Positions 35,901 to 44,095 of a stretch of 64,000 nucleotides of DNA are shown piece after piece; positions within the stretch are counted from its first letter, which is position 1; the number at the start of each line of letters is the position of its first letter. The notes under the pieces are model-generated. The model did no database searches. It worked only from the letters and a program-made list of their open reading frames with translations, and was not told the DNA's origin. The DNA is taken from contig JAFDXR010000009.1 of assembly GCA_018267825.1 (NCBI GenBank), positions 62,001 to 126,000 of the forward strand, in the 5' to 3' direction. The position numbers and the translations under genes were made by a program. The stretch is from Bacteroidota bacterium. Lineage in GTDB: Bacteria; Bacteroidota; Bacteroidia; B-17B0; Aurantibacillaceae.

Positions 35901-38289
35901 AGTGCTGGGAGATAAGTGGTGGCAGGTTACAGCCGAGAATAACCCCGATGTAAAGGATAAAACGTATAATAATACGGATGCCAACTCACCATACAGCCGA
36001 CAGATAAATCTGAAAACCGGTGGTAAAAAATGGATCCAGTGGGTGGATAAGAAATTTGACGAAAATCTCCTGGTTGGTATCGGCACCGATATCACGCTTC
36101 AGAAAGAATACCAGGACCGTTTCGAGTATATCGTTGAAAACGCCAATGATATTATTTACACAACAGATCAGCTGGGTTATTTCACTTATACCAACGAGGT
36201 AGCGCAACGCATTACGGGTTATTCCAAAGAAGAGCTGCTCATGATGAGTTTCCGCGATCTGGTGGTGGATTCGTCCAAGCGTCAGGTGGAATTATTTTAT
36301 GTAAAACAGCAGAAAGACAGAGTTGAGCAGTCATATTATGAATTTCCGATAACATCCAAACAGGGAAAACTCATCTGGCTCGGGCAATCGGTTCGTTACC
36401 TCTATGATCACAATAATACATTTGTGGGTGCGGAAGCCATTTGCCGTGATATCACCGAACTCGTTACAGCGCGTAATATTCTCGATAGCAACAATGCCCG
36501 CCTGCAATTGCTTAATCTTGCCAAGGAAAGAATATTGTCGGCGGCCAGTATTGAAGAGGTTTGTGAAAACATTCTGGAAGTGCTTGGGCAATATGCGCAC
36601 GTTTCGACGGTGATGAGTATTCATGTGAATTCCACACGGCGCAAAATGTCCTATGCTTTCGCTATCAATGAAAATAAACATATAGAGCAGATTCATTATC
36701 CGTATATCGACCTGGCTTTCCTGGATAGTTATTTCCCGGAACTGATTACCAGGCGGGAGATGATTCTGGATAAGGATAAACTCGACGTTTGGAGAGAGCT
36801 GTTTCACTATGTGGATGAAACTCACGTGTCGGCACTTATCGTGCCTGTATTCGTAGAGCGTGAACTGATAGGGCTTATTAATTTCTTTGCTACCACTGAA
36901 GGGGTTTATAATTCCGACGACACATGGGTACTCAATGATATTGCTATCGGGCTCAGCAGCTTTGTGACGTCTTACGAGCAGAAGAAAATTATTTCCGAAC
37001 GTAACATTGAGATTGAGATGTACAACTCACGTCTCGAAATACTCAATTATTCCAAGCGCCAGCTTATGCAGGCATCCGACCTGGCAGGTGTTTACCGTGA
37101 GCTTATCATGGTGCTGAAAGAGAAACTCGAAAATGTGTTCCGCGTAAGCGTCGGCGTTTTTGAATTGGATAAAGATATTGCCCGCATTTTTTACCTGAAT
37201 ACCATCACCAACCGGGTCGACAATAAAATGATCAATACGGGTTCAATGGACTCCATCAGTACATTACTCCGTGGTGAAATATACCATCAGCCGGAGTTTG
37301 TGCCTAGCGAGTGGAACGACGATGATAAGCACTGGTATAGTGTAGGTGTGAGAAGCGTATTTTATGTGCCCATTAAAGTAAACGGTGAAGTATACGGCAG
37401 CGTCAACCTGATGTCGTCGAAGCCTGATAATTTTACGGCGTCTTATCAGGAGCTGATCCGCGAGGTGGTAGAATCCTCATCCATTATTATAGAACAGCTG
37501 GTGTTCCAGAATATTATTGCTGCCAAGAACAAGGATATTACCGATAATATTCAGTATGCAAAATATATCCAGGATGCGATCATGCCCGATGAAAGCATTA
37601 TGCGTGCCAGCCTCGCCGATTCATTCCTGTATTTTATGCAGAAGGATATTCTCGGTGGTGACTTTTACTGGTTCGACACCATCGGCGACCTGACCTATAT
37701 AGCTGTGGGCGATTGTACCGGGCATGGCGTTTCGGGCTCCCTGCTCAGTATCCTGGCATCCAACTTCATCAAACAGGCCGTGCTCGAAATGCGCCTGACA
37801 GACCCTGCCTCTATCCTGGAATTTCTCAATGCGCATATTCAGTCTACACTGAACCAGTATAATGTGGGCAAGCAGATTATTGATGGTATGGACATTACAA
37901 TGATCATCATCAACAAGGCGCAAAACCTGCTTTATTTCTCATCGGCCATGCATACGGCATACATGATCCGCGATAATGAACTTATTGAACTGAAAGGGAA
38001 CCGCAAACCGATCGGCAGCGGCTATGATGCCAAAGGTATTTATTTTGCAACCCATATTATTACGCTGTATAAAGGCGACTGTATTTACATGACTACCGAT
38101 GGCTATATTGATCAGTTCCAGGGTGTGAGTGGAAAAAAATTCAGCCGGGCGCGTTTCAAACAGGCACTCCTGACAGTTTGCGATTTACCTATGCAGCAAC
38201 AAAAATTGTATATTGCAGACCAGCATCAGAAATGGCGTGGTGCCGAACAGCAAACCGACGACATTTGTATGATCGGTTTCCGTTATTGA
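32968..38289 (+). CDS. Giant propeller/membrane/PAS/GAF sensor with SpoIIE phosphatase output
   Basis: This 1773-residue sensor starts at a TTG (32968), which gives a clean signal peptide ending in VFSQK; no ATG fits in frame. In order it has a two-component-regulator propeller (about 20-620; repeated FVWVGTAEG-, LWLGTESNG-, VWIATSKGI-type motifs), a Y_Y_Y domain (about 645-725), one helix near 733-752 and a group of five or six helices (about 775-930). Two PAS domains (about 945-1040 and 1050-1165), two GAF-like domains (about 1185-1330 and 1345-1520) and a SpoIIE phosphatase (about 1540-1773; GGDFYW, VGDCTGHGVSGSLLSI) follow. No histidine-kinase core is present. It would sense a periplasmic ligand and control a serine-phosphoprotein. 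Confidence 0.9.
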   Translation: MNRCLYIFFCFFLGAQVFSQKLYFENYNVNNNLPSSQINTIYQDSYGFVWVGTAEGARKFDGANFKEIYSLGNKEISGNINSIVESSRFIYIVSNRSVYKSFGNYFQEIRFYKSDQPDFINKALMVDTELVILSDNGLWHLDDTVITKYNTHSIIDFVKIKTAHYCKKKNELWLGTESNGLIVYNLGSQHIVTTNEVGLMDMYKDKVVDIAEDENGVIYFGVTQKGIYRVDDHKIELLKPPAVIDLKQVTGIATDKQGSLWITTLNDGLIQKTTDGFRKVDNRTGLNCTEFLSVLIDKEFNVWLGSLKSGLFQLKKSRFVIYNSLHGLPSDNIISIKVSGNNMFYVLTDKGLSMYRNNTFENLSGLFSGIGAPSVISTGPANLMAAGTSKGYAIIYDKETKIKQGKICAGELTAIQFLSGDELIAANIDGEIYTYDFILEESTLLTKQLAGMHIYAIDRDSKRNVWIATSKGIYVLRKNQLLKQFDDNESLSLSEIYSLEIKDNKVFIVPECCGVWMYDIASGKLFSFDKPKGLSGNSARAMYVENDHEAFITTNNMLNHVIFGDTTDIVKQYKGYSNQVYTEFSIGALQKDALGNILAGTNNGLLVYNENADSLSKVPPKVVIEEIMLMNKPTNWAKNYATNFKTGLPKNLELTYEQNDLSFEFIGIKFSSNEKLYYSYKLIGFQDDWVYTNETNKAIFSNLPDGDYEFLVRVSNNNVLWSQALSYKFKIAPPFWKTKLFVVIMMITLALIITLVFRNQVTFNKDLIKNDAAEVPVKSARMIMLFMAIIVPAGGFLYSLVTGDRGFVVLTHFIIGALVFIIASLSYMSRYVKDNIATFLLYSYLIILAGYQVLMVFSHIHAYMVISLVIAITTGSAIINKLRTYLFISMFLLLSSFFIIYIVQKPLLNPFLFLFAGFSATTVSILILLVKLNLSEKLIFADSVINKGNSLVVAGNKKGEIIYVSENVKQILGYDKEEVLGDKWWQVTAENNPDVKDKTYNNTDANSPYSRQINLKTGGKKWIQWVDKKFDENLLVGIGTDITLQKEYQDRFEYIVENANDIIYTTDQLGYFTYTNEVAQRITGYSKEELLMMSFRDLVVDSSKRQVELFYVKQQKDRVEQSYYEFPITSKQGKLIWLGQSVRYLYDHNNTFVGAEAICRDITELVTARNILDSNNARLQLLNLAKERILSAASIEEVCENILEVLGQYAHVSTVMSIHVNSTRRKMSYAFAINENKHIEQIHYPYIDLAFLDSYFPELITRREMILDKDKLDVWRELFHYVDETHVSALIVPVFVERELIGLINFFATTEGVYNSDDTWVLNDIAIGLSSFVTSYEQKKIISERNIEIEMYNSRLEILNYSKRQLMQASDLAGVYRELIMVLKEKLENVFRVSVGVFELDKDIARIFYLNTITNRVDNKMINTGSMDSISTLLRGEIYHQPEFVPSEWNDDDKHWYSVGVRSVFYVPIKVNGEVYGSVNLMSSKPDNFTASYQELIREVVESSSIIIEQLVFQNIIAAKNKDITDNIQYAKYIQDAIMPDESIMRASLADSFLYFMQKDILGGDFYWFDTIGDLTYIAVGDCTGHGVSGSLLSILASNFIKQAVLEMRLTDPASILEFLNAHIQSTLNQYNVGKQIIDGMDITMIIINKAQNLLYFSSAMHTAYMIRDNELIELKGNRKPIGSGYDAKGIYFATHIITLYKGDCIYMTTDGYIDQFQGVSGKKFSRARFKQALLTVCDLPMQQQKLYIADQHQKWRGAEQQTDDICMIGFRY

Positions 38290-38384
38290 TGAATGGTGTA
38301 AACACCTGACAAAAGTGCCGTAACAGGCATTTGTTAAAAAAACGGACCCCATCCCCGCAGACCGTATTTTCCTATTTATTTTAT

Positions 38385-38392
38385 TACATTTG
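38385..38392 (+). promoter_or_regulatory. Promoter -7 element before the TonB receptor gene
   Basis: TACATTTG matches TAnnTTTG 20 bp before the ATG at 38413. A -33 element is not obvious. Confidence 0.45.
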
Positions 38393-38412
38393 TTAGCCTT
38401 ATTAAAAAAATT

Positions 38413-40776
38413 ATGCAACGTATTGTCCTTACATTTTTATGTGCCGTTACTACATTCATCCTTTCGGCTCAAACCGGTACCATTCGGGGGTTTGTTTACG
38501 ACAAAGCCAATGGTGAAGCTGTAGCATATAGCAGCGTGTACCTCAAAGGAACAACGATCGGAAGTTCCACCGATCAGAATGGTTTTTTCTCCATCAATAA
38601 AATCCCTCCCGGAGAGTATATCCTCATTGTAACCAACCTCGATTATGATACAATCGCGGAGAAGCTTTCTGTGAAAGCCAACGACATTATCAATAAGAAA
38701 TTTTATTCAACCAAAGGAGGCATTAACCTCGATGATATTAATGTAACAGCCGAGCAAACCGAGAAAATAGAAAACCCCGGCGTAGGGACTACAAAAATTG
38801 ACCCGGTGGTGATCAATAAGCTCCCAAGCGTTGGGGAACCCGACCTGGCGCAGTACCTACAGGTATTGCCAGGTGTTGTTTTCACCGGCGACCAGGGAGG
38901 TCAGCTGTACATCCGTGGTGGTTCGGCCATTCAGAATAAAGTGTTACTCGATGGGATGGTGATTTATAACCCTTTCCACTCCATTGGTTTATTCTCTGTG
39001 TTCGACAATGATATTATGCGTAATGCCGATGTATACAGTGCCGGATTTGGTGCCGAATATGGCGGACGTGTGTCATCTATCATGGATATTACCACACGCG
39101 ATGGAAATAAAAAACGCATTGCAGGCAAAGTAGCCGCCTCTACATTCGGGGCTAAACTTAACATTGAAGGCCCTCTGAAAAAATTACGTGAAGACGGCCG
39201 GGGAAGTTCTTCATTCCTCGTGTCCGGGAAAACGTCGTATTTACCGCAAACATCGAAAGTGCTTTATCCTTATGCCAACAAAGACGGATTACCGTTTTCA
39301 TACAATGACATTTACGCAAAAATGTCGTTCAATGCCAACAACGGAAGTAAGATCAATTTGTTCGGTTTCGATTTCTCTGACCAGGTAAATTATACGGGGC
39401 TGGCCAACTTCAAATGGAATTCATTCGGTGGTGGTAGTAACTTTATCCTTATTCCAAATAACTCAAGCCTCCTGATCGAAGGTGTTTTTGCGTATTCGCA
39501 ATATAAGATCGACTACAAAGGCCCGGAGGCATTGAACCTGAAAGGACAAATGCAGGCCAATCAAAAATCCAGCACCATCGGCGGATTCAATGGTGGCTTT
39601 AATTTTATTAAATTCTTTGGCCGCAACGAGTTCCGCTATGGTTTCGAACTCATTGGTACCAATACAGATTACACCATTCAGAACCCGAACTTTGTGGATG
39701 CCATCAACTACAGCAAAATCTCTACGGAAATTGCAGGATACATGAAATATAAATGGATTCTTGCCAATAAGCACATTGTACTCGAGCCAAGCTTCCGTTT
39801 ACACTATTATGCCACGTTCAACAACCTGTCTCCTGAGCCGCGCATGAGTGCCAAGATAAATGTAACACGCCGCTTCCGCCTCAAAGGTGCAGCGGGTATG
39901 TATAGTCAGAGTCTCATGAGTGCCAGTTCCGACCGCGATGTGGTGAACCTGTTCTACGGTTTCATAAATGGCCCGGATAACCTCCCGGATTCATATACCA
40001 ACAAAGACGGGAAAACACTTGAGGTAAAATCGCAGTTACAGAAAGCATGGCATGCTGTGGGTGGTTTTGAAGTGGACGTGTTCAAAGGCCTCGAAATTCA
40101 GGTAGAGGCATATGAAAAATTCTTTAACCAGCTTACCAACGTAAACCGCGATAAACTGTTTGACGATACCCCGGAAAATGCGAATAAACCGGATGCCCTG
40201 AAAAAGGATTTTGTGATGGAACAGGGTCGTGCACGAGGTCTCGACTTCGTGGCTAAATACGAAATGAAACGTTTCTATTTCTGGGCTGTATATTCACTTA
40301 CTTACAACGACCGCTGGACCGGTAATACGGCAGACGGGCAGGTATTTCATTATGCGCCTGTCTGGGATCGCCGCCATAACGTGAACCTCGTGGCGACCTA
40401 TACCATGGGTAAAAAACGGAACTTCGAAGCCAGTGTACGCTGGAACTACGGTTCCGGATTCCCGTTCACTCCTACACAAGGCTATTACCCTCAGATCAAT
40501 TTCGGAAACAGCGCCACATTCGATTATACCACAGCCAATGCCCAGTTAGGTTATATTGGTGGCGATTATAACTCACAACGCCTGCCTTCTTACCACCGCC
40601 TCGATGCCAACATCAAATGGAGGTATAAATGGACAGAACGTACCACACTCGAAGTAACCGCAGGTGCAACAAACATGTACAACCGCGAAAACATTTTCTA
40701 TTTCGACCGTGTTAAATATAAACGCGTGAACCAGTTGCCTATATTACCGAATGTGAACATCAGTATAACATTCTAA
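38413..40776 (+). CDS. TonB-dependent receptor with CarboxypepD-reg domain
   Basis: The 787-residue receptor has a signal peptide (1-19), a carboxypeptidase-regulatory-like domain (about 22-105; TIRGFVYDKANGEAVAYSSV), a plug (about 120-230; LPGVVFTGDQGGQLYIRGGS, DGMVIYNPFHSIG, RVSSIMDITTR) and a barrel ending in NVNISITF, which has the aromatic end of an outer-membrane barrel. Transport uses the TonB-ExbBD energy system. The cargo is unknown. The next gene, a cobalamin adenosyltransferase, starts 10 bp later, so B12 is one candidate cargo, but no cobalamin riboswitch precedes it. Confidence 0.93.
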   Translation: MQRIVLTFLCAVTTFILSAQTGTIRGFVYDKANGEAVAYSSVYLKGTTIGSSTDQNGFFSINKIPPGEYILIVTNLDYDTIAEKLSVKANDIINKKFYSTKGGINLDDINVTAEQTEKIENPGVGTTKIDPVVINKLPSVGEPDLAQYLQVLPGVVFTGDQGGQLYIRGGSAIQNKVLLDGMVIYNPFHSIGLFSVFDNDIMRNADVYSAGFGAEYGGRVSSIMDITTRDGNKKRIAGKVAASTFGAKLNIEGPLKKLREDGRGSSSFLVSGKTSYLPQTSKVLYPYANKDGLPFSYNDIYAKMSFNANNGSKINLFGFDFSDQVNYTGLANFKWNSFGGGSNFILIPNNSSLLIEGVFAYSQYKIDYKGPEALNLKGQMQANQKSSTIGGFNGGFNFIKFFGRNEFRYGFELIGTNTDYTIQNPNFVDAINYSKISTEIAGYMKYKWILANKHIVLEPSFRLHYYATFNNLSPEPRMSAKINVTRRFRLKGAAGMYSQSLMSASSDRDVVNLFYGFINGPDNLPDSYTNKDGKTLEVKSQLQKAWHAVGGFEVDVFKGLEIQVEAYEKFFNQLTNVNRDKLFDDTPENANKPDALKKDFVMEQGRARGLDFVAKYEMKRFYFWAVYSLTYNDRWTGNTADGQVFHYAPVWDRRHNVNLVATYTMGKKRNFEASVRWNYGSGFPFTPTQGYYPQINFGNSATFDYTTANAQLGYIGGDYNSQRLPSYHRLDANIKWRYKWTERTTLEVTAGATNMYNRENIFYFDRVKYKRVNQLPILPNVNISITF

Positions 40777-40786
40777 ATCAAAGCAC

Positions 40787-41341
40787 TTGTCTTTTAAGAT
40801 ATATACCAAAACCGGCGACAAAGGCCAGACTTCACTGATCGGTGGAACCCGGATTCCTAAGTTTGATACCAGGATCGAAGCCTATGGCACGGTCGATGAA
40901 CTCAACTCATTTATTGGTCTTATCCGCGATCAGGCGATCGACAATCATACCCGCGACCTGCTGATTGAAATACAGGATCGTTTATTTACCATTGGCTCCC
41001 TGCTCGCGGCTGATCCTGCAAAAAACAAAATGCAGCTGCCGCAGATTTCGGAGACCGATATAAAACTCCTGGAAAATGAAATGGACGACATGGACGGAAA
41101 GCTTCCCGAAATGAAATCCTTTGTGCTGCCGGGCGGACACACTACGGTATCGTTTTGCCACATTGCCCGCTGCGTGTGCCGCCGGGCCGAGCGTTGTGTT
41201 CTGAAACTGAATGAACGCGAACCGGTGGATGAACTCATTTATAAATACCTGAACCGTTTGTCAGACTATTTATTTATGCTTTCCCGAAAGATCACACAGG
41301 ATCTCGGGGCTACCGAAACCCCCTGGAAACCCCGCTTATAA
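40787..41341 (+). CDS. Cob(I)alamin adenosyltransferase, PduO type
   Basis: The 184-residue enzyme adenosylates cob(I)alamin using ATP. It carries the family N-terminus KIYTKTGDKGQTSLIGG at 4-20, R and D residues in DTRIEAYGTVDELNSFIG near 30-48, and the C-terminal VCRRAERCVLKL near 128-139. The start is TTG at 40787; the only ATG nearby is out of frame, and the conserved N-terminus fixes the start. It ends in TAATG with the next gene (1-nt overlap). Confidence 0.95.
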   Translation: MSFKIYTKTGDKGQTSLIGGTRIPKFDTRIEAYGTVDELNSFIGLIRDQAIDNHTRDLLIEIQDRLFTIGSLLAADPAKNKMQLPQISETDIKLLENEMDDMDGKLPEMKSFVLPGGHTTVSFCHIARCVCRRAERCVLKLNEREPVDELIYKYLNRLSDYLFMLSRKITQDLGATETPWKPRL

Positions 41342-41748
41342 TGCCCTCTCCATCCGAGATAACCAATGCCATGATGCAACACGACTACTTCAGCCAGTGG
41401 CTGGGGATTGAAGTGGTGAGTTCAGGTGAAGGAAGTGCTGTTCTGAAAATGAAAATCAGGCATGAAATGCTTAATGGTTTTGGTATTGCCCATGGTGGAA
41501 TTACCTACTCCCTGGCCGATAGTGCCCTGGCATTTGCTTCCAACTCTCATGGTCAGAAAAGTGTGTCGGTCGAAACCTCCATTTCGCATACACAATCCCT
41601 GCGCGAGGGCGATGAAATTGTAGCCATAGCCCGCGAGGAGCACCGTTCCAATAAAATAGCAGTATACAGTGTTCAGGTACTTTGTCATGATAAAGTCGTG
41701 GCCCTTTTCAAGGGAACTGTTTACCGTACTTCCGGACATTGGGAATAG
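41341..41748 (+). CDS. PaaI-family hotdog thioesterase
   Basis: This 135-residue single hotdog domain includes the family motif LNGFGIAHGGITYSLADSALAFASN (about 42-66), with H50 and G51 and the acidic catalytic D58. The length is typical of PaaI proteins, which cleave aryl- or acyl-CoA thioesters. It overlaps the adenosyltransferase by 1 nt, so the pair is co-translated, although no shared pathway is known to me. Confidence 0.92.
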   Translation: MPSPSEITNAMMQHDYFSQWLGIEVVSSGEGSAVLKMKIRHEMLNGFGIAHGGITYSLADSALAFASNSHGQKSVSVETSISHTQSLREGDEIVAIAREEHRSNKIAVYSVQVLCHDKVVALFKGTVYRTSGHWE

Positions 41749-41848
41749 TCTTTTTGCTTCCCTATAGAAATTTAAAGGTCTTTAACATCTTCTCATTAAA
41801 CCCTGAGTCGGGCTGAGGTGTCTTACCCATAGAGAAAAACACCGGCTT

Positions 41849-42322
41849 ATGAAAAAGCAAATTAAATCGGGCATCATACTGCCCCTGTTAATCATCCTGA
41901 TGACCTGCGGCTCGGTTCAGGCACAGAAAGTCATTGTCAAATTCGGAGGGCATCCCCGTGGTGGTTATGCCTATCATGGCGGTTACGGTCATGGCTTTGG
42001 ATACAGGCCCTATTACCGGCCTTATCGCCGGTATCCTTACTACAATAATGTGATCATTTACAAACCATACTGGCGCCCGGGTTATACATGCTATCGTCGC
42101 TGGATATATTTCCCGCAGTATAATGTGTACTGGGATAACCGTCGTAATGTATACCTTTTCTGGAATGGAAACGCCTGGTTTGCACAACCTGCTTTACCTC
42201 CGGCTATGGTAAACATCAACATCAATACAGCTAAAACCTATGAGCTTAAACCTTCCGACGACGATGTAGACGATGTGTATAAAAACAACAGCGAGCATCA
42301 GCAGGAGTATCCGAAGCAGTAA
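41849..42322 (+). CDS. Secreted tyrosine/arginine/glycine-rich protein
   Basis: The 157-residue protein has a signal peptide (1-26, VQAQK). An N-terminal stretch (about 33-65) is very rich in Gly, His, Tyr and Arg (GYAYHGGYGHGFGYRPYYRP), then an aromatic WRPGYTCYRRWIYF segment. The C-terminus is acidic. It could bind surfaces or metal, but no family is recognised. The composition alone is supported. Confidence 0.5.
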   Translation: MKKQIKSGIILPLLIILMTCGSVQAQKVIVKFGGHPRGGYAYHGGYGHGFGYRPYYRPYRRYPYYNNVIIYKPYWRPGYTCYRRWIYFPQYNVYWDNRRNVYLFWNGNAWFAQPALPPAMVNININTAKTYELKPSDDDVDDVYKNNSEHQQEYPKQ

Positions 42323-42377
42323 GTTTTTTGGGCACGCTTCAGCAATAAACGCGGCTATTTTTCGTATATTCGCATGA

Positions 42378-42986
42378 GTGAGAAATGGTTTGATTATAGC
42401 GTTGCTGTTCTTCTGTTCGTTGATTTCACAGGCCCAGCAGATAGTCCCTTACGATCCTAAGGAAGAGATTGTATACGATGGTAAGCGTTACCGCGTACAC
42501 AACAACTGGCTTTCGGCTGGTATGGGTTGGGCTGTTAATACGCATCGCGAGTTGGATCAGAAAACAGTAGCGGTTGACTATAACTTCCACATCAGGCGGC
42601 AGTATTTCCAGGCCGGTGCGTTCATGAGTGGAAATAATTTTACGCCCGGCAATAATTATAATTTTCATGTTGGTTTTGGCTTACGTAAAGAAACAGCCCG
42701 GTATAACCTGGCGGCTTTTGTAGGGCCATCCGCCTCATATTTCTACAGACCTTTGCCCGATACACTCAACTATGATATCAGCCGCCTTTACAACCGTGTT
42801 GGTGCGTATGCCAGTGTCCAGGCCGTATACAAGATAAAGTACGATGTTGGTATAGGGCTCGAGGTGTTTGGCGATTATAACCAGACTCAAAGTATTTTCG
42901 GAACGCGTATCATTTTATATTTCTCCGGTGCATACCGTGGTATTAAAAAAGGCCATTACATCGATTCCAAGAAGAGCAAAGGGTGA
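42378..42986 (+). CDS. Outer-membrane-like hypothetical protein
   Basis: The 202-residue protein has a signal peptide (1-19, ISQAQ) and alternating beta strands (about 55-185; YNFHIRRQYFQAGAFMSG, NYNFHVGFGLRKETARYN) as in small barrel proteins. The start is GTG at 42378; the ATG at 42374 is in another frame. The last codons overlap the FAD gene by 4 nt (GTGA). I cannot name the function. Confidence 0.6.
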   Translation: MRNGLIIALLFFCSLISQAQQIVPYDPKEEIVYDGKRYRVHNNWLSAGMGWAVNTHRELDQKTVAVDYNFHIRRQYFQAGAFMSGNNFTPGNNYNFHVGFGLRKETARYNLAAFVGPSASYFYRPLPDTLNYDISRLYNRVGAYASVQAVYKIKYDVGIGLEVFGDYNQTQSIFGTRIILYFSGAYRGIKKGHYIDSKKSKG

Positions 42987-44035
42987 ATGCAGACTTCATC
43001 ATAGTCGGGCAGGGTATAGCGGGAACAGTGCTGGCACACCGCCTCGAGGAATATAAGCAGCGCGTTGTTGTTATCAGCCATCCTTCACTATCTGCCTCGT
43101 CGGCTGTGGCTGCCGGAATCTGGAACCCCATTGTTTTCAAGCGTTTAACCAAAAGCTGGATGGCCGATGAAATCCTGCCGGAGCTACACGCATTTTACGG
43201 AAGCTGCGGACATAAACTGCATCAGAATTTTTTATCGGAACGCGCGATCATAAAACCCTTTACCGAAGTTCAGGAAGCAACACTCTGGCAGAAAAAATCC
43301 GCCGAAGGAAATCAATACCTCGACGGTAAAATATATTCGGACTTTGATTTATCGGAAAAGGACCATGCCACACGTTATTCAAAAGTGCTTGAAGCCGGTA
43401 ATCTTCATATGCAGGAGTTTCTGGAGCGAAGCCGGGAATATTTTATTTCCGGGGAATCATACCTCGAAGACAACTTCGAATTCGAATCACTGAGCACAAC
43501 GCCGGATGGCGTAAGCTATAAGCACATCCGGGCACGTTATATCGTTTTCTGCGAAGGACATCTTGTGCGGAAAAATCCATTCTTCGGCTTTATACCTATG
43601 AAACCGGCCAAAGGCGAAGTGCTGACTATTCATTGTAAAGGCATCAGGCTGGAAAAGGATATTTTCAATAAAAACCTCTTTATTATGCCGCTGGGCAACG
43701 ATTTATATAAAGTCGGCGCCACGTATGCCTGGGATAAACTGAATGATTTTCCAACGGATGAAGGGAAGGAGGAACTCCTGGCAAAATTGCAGCAGATACT
43801 TACCATTCCTTTTGAGATTATTCATCATCAGGCAGGCGTCCGACCTTCTGTTATTGACCGGCGACCTGTTCTCGGAAAACACGCATCGAATGAACGGGTA
43901 GCTATCTTTAACGGACTGGGTACCAAGGGGGTAATGCTGGCACCTTATTTTTCAGGAATCCTTACCGAACACCTTATTCATGGACAGCCGGTTCCGGCTG
44001 AGGTGGATATAAATCGATTTTTTGATGCTGTTTAA
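42983..44035 (+). CDS. FAD-dependent oxidoreductase, DAO family
   Basis: The 350-residue protein has an N-terminal FAD-binding motif (FIIVGQGIAGTVLAHRLEE, residues 5-23) and the DAO-family C-terminal pattern GVRPSVIDRRPVLGKH near residue 291, followed by NGLGTKGVMLAPY. Such enzymes oxidise amino acids or amines such as glycine or sarcosine. No partner is close enough to fix the substrate. The GTG start overlaps the previous stop. Confidence 0.9.
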   Translation: MNADFIIVGQGIAGTVLAHRLEEYKQRVVVISHPSLSASSAVAAGIWNPIVFKRLTKSWMADEILPELHAFYGSCGHKLHQNFLSERAIIKPFTEVQEATLWQKKSAEGNQYLDGKIYSDFDLSEKDHATRYSKVLEAGNLHMQEFLERSREYFISGESYLEDNFEFESLSTTPDGVSYKHIRARYIVFCEGHLVRKNPFFGFIPMKPAKGEVLTIHCKGIRLEKDIFNKNLFIMPLGNDLYKVGATYAWDKLNDFPTDEGKEELLAKLQQILTIPFEIIHHQAGVRPSVIDRRPVLGKHASNERVAIFNGLGTKGVMLAPYFSGILTEHLIHGQPVPAEVDINRFFDAV

Positions 44036-44068
44036 CAGTTGAAATCAGATTTATGTCGAAAATTTTTT

Positions 44069-44076
44069 TATTTTTG
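44069..44076 (+). promoter_or_regulatory. Promoter -7 element before the repeat-rich T9SS gene
   Basis: TATTTTTG matches TAnnTTTG, 20 bp before the ATG at 44096. It supports the choice of that ATG over an in-frame TTG at 44039. Confidence 0.4.
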
Positions 44077-44095
44077 GACACCTAAAAAAAACAAC

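Noticed and set aside
38290-38412. Cobalamin riboswitch before the TonB receptor and adenosyltransferase
   Set aside because: The 123-bp leader is AT-rich and short, with no B12-box-like GCCACTG or extensive pairing.
44039-44095. TTG at 44039 as start of the repeat-rich protein
   Set aside because: The resulting N-terminus ends in an aromatic, Lys/Asn-rich stretch before a clean signal peptide at 44096, and a promoter element lies between.
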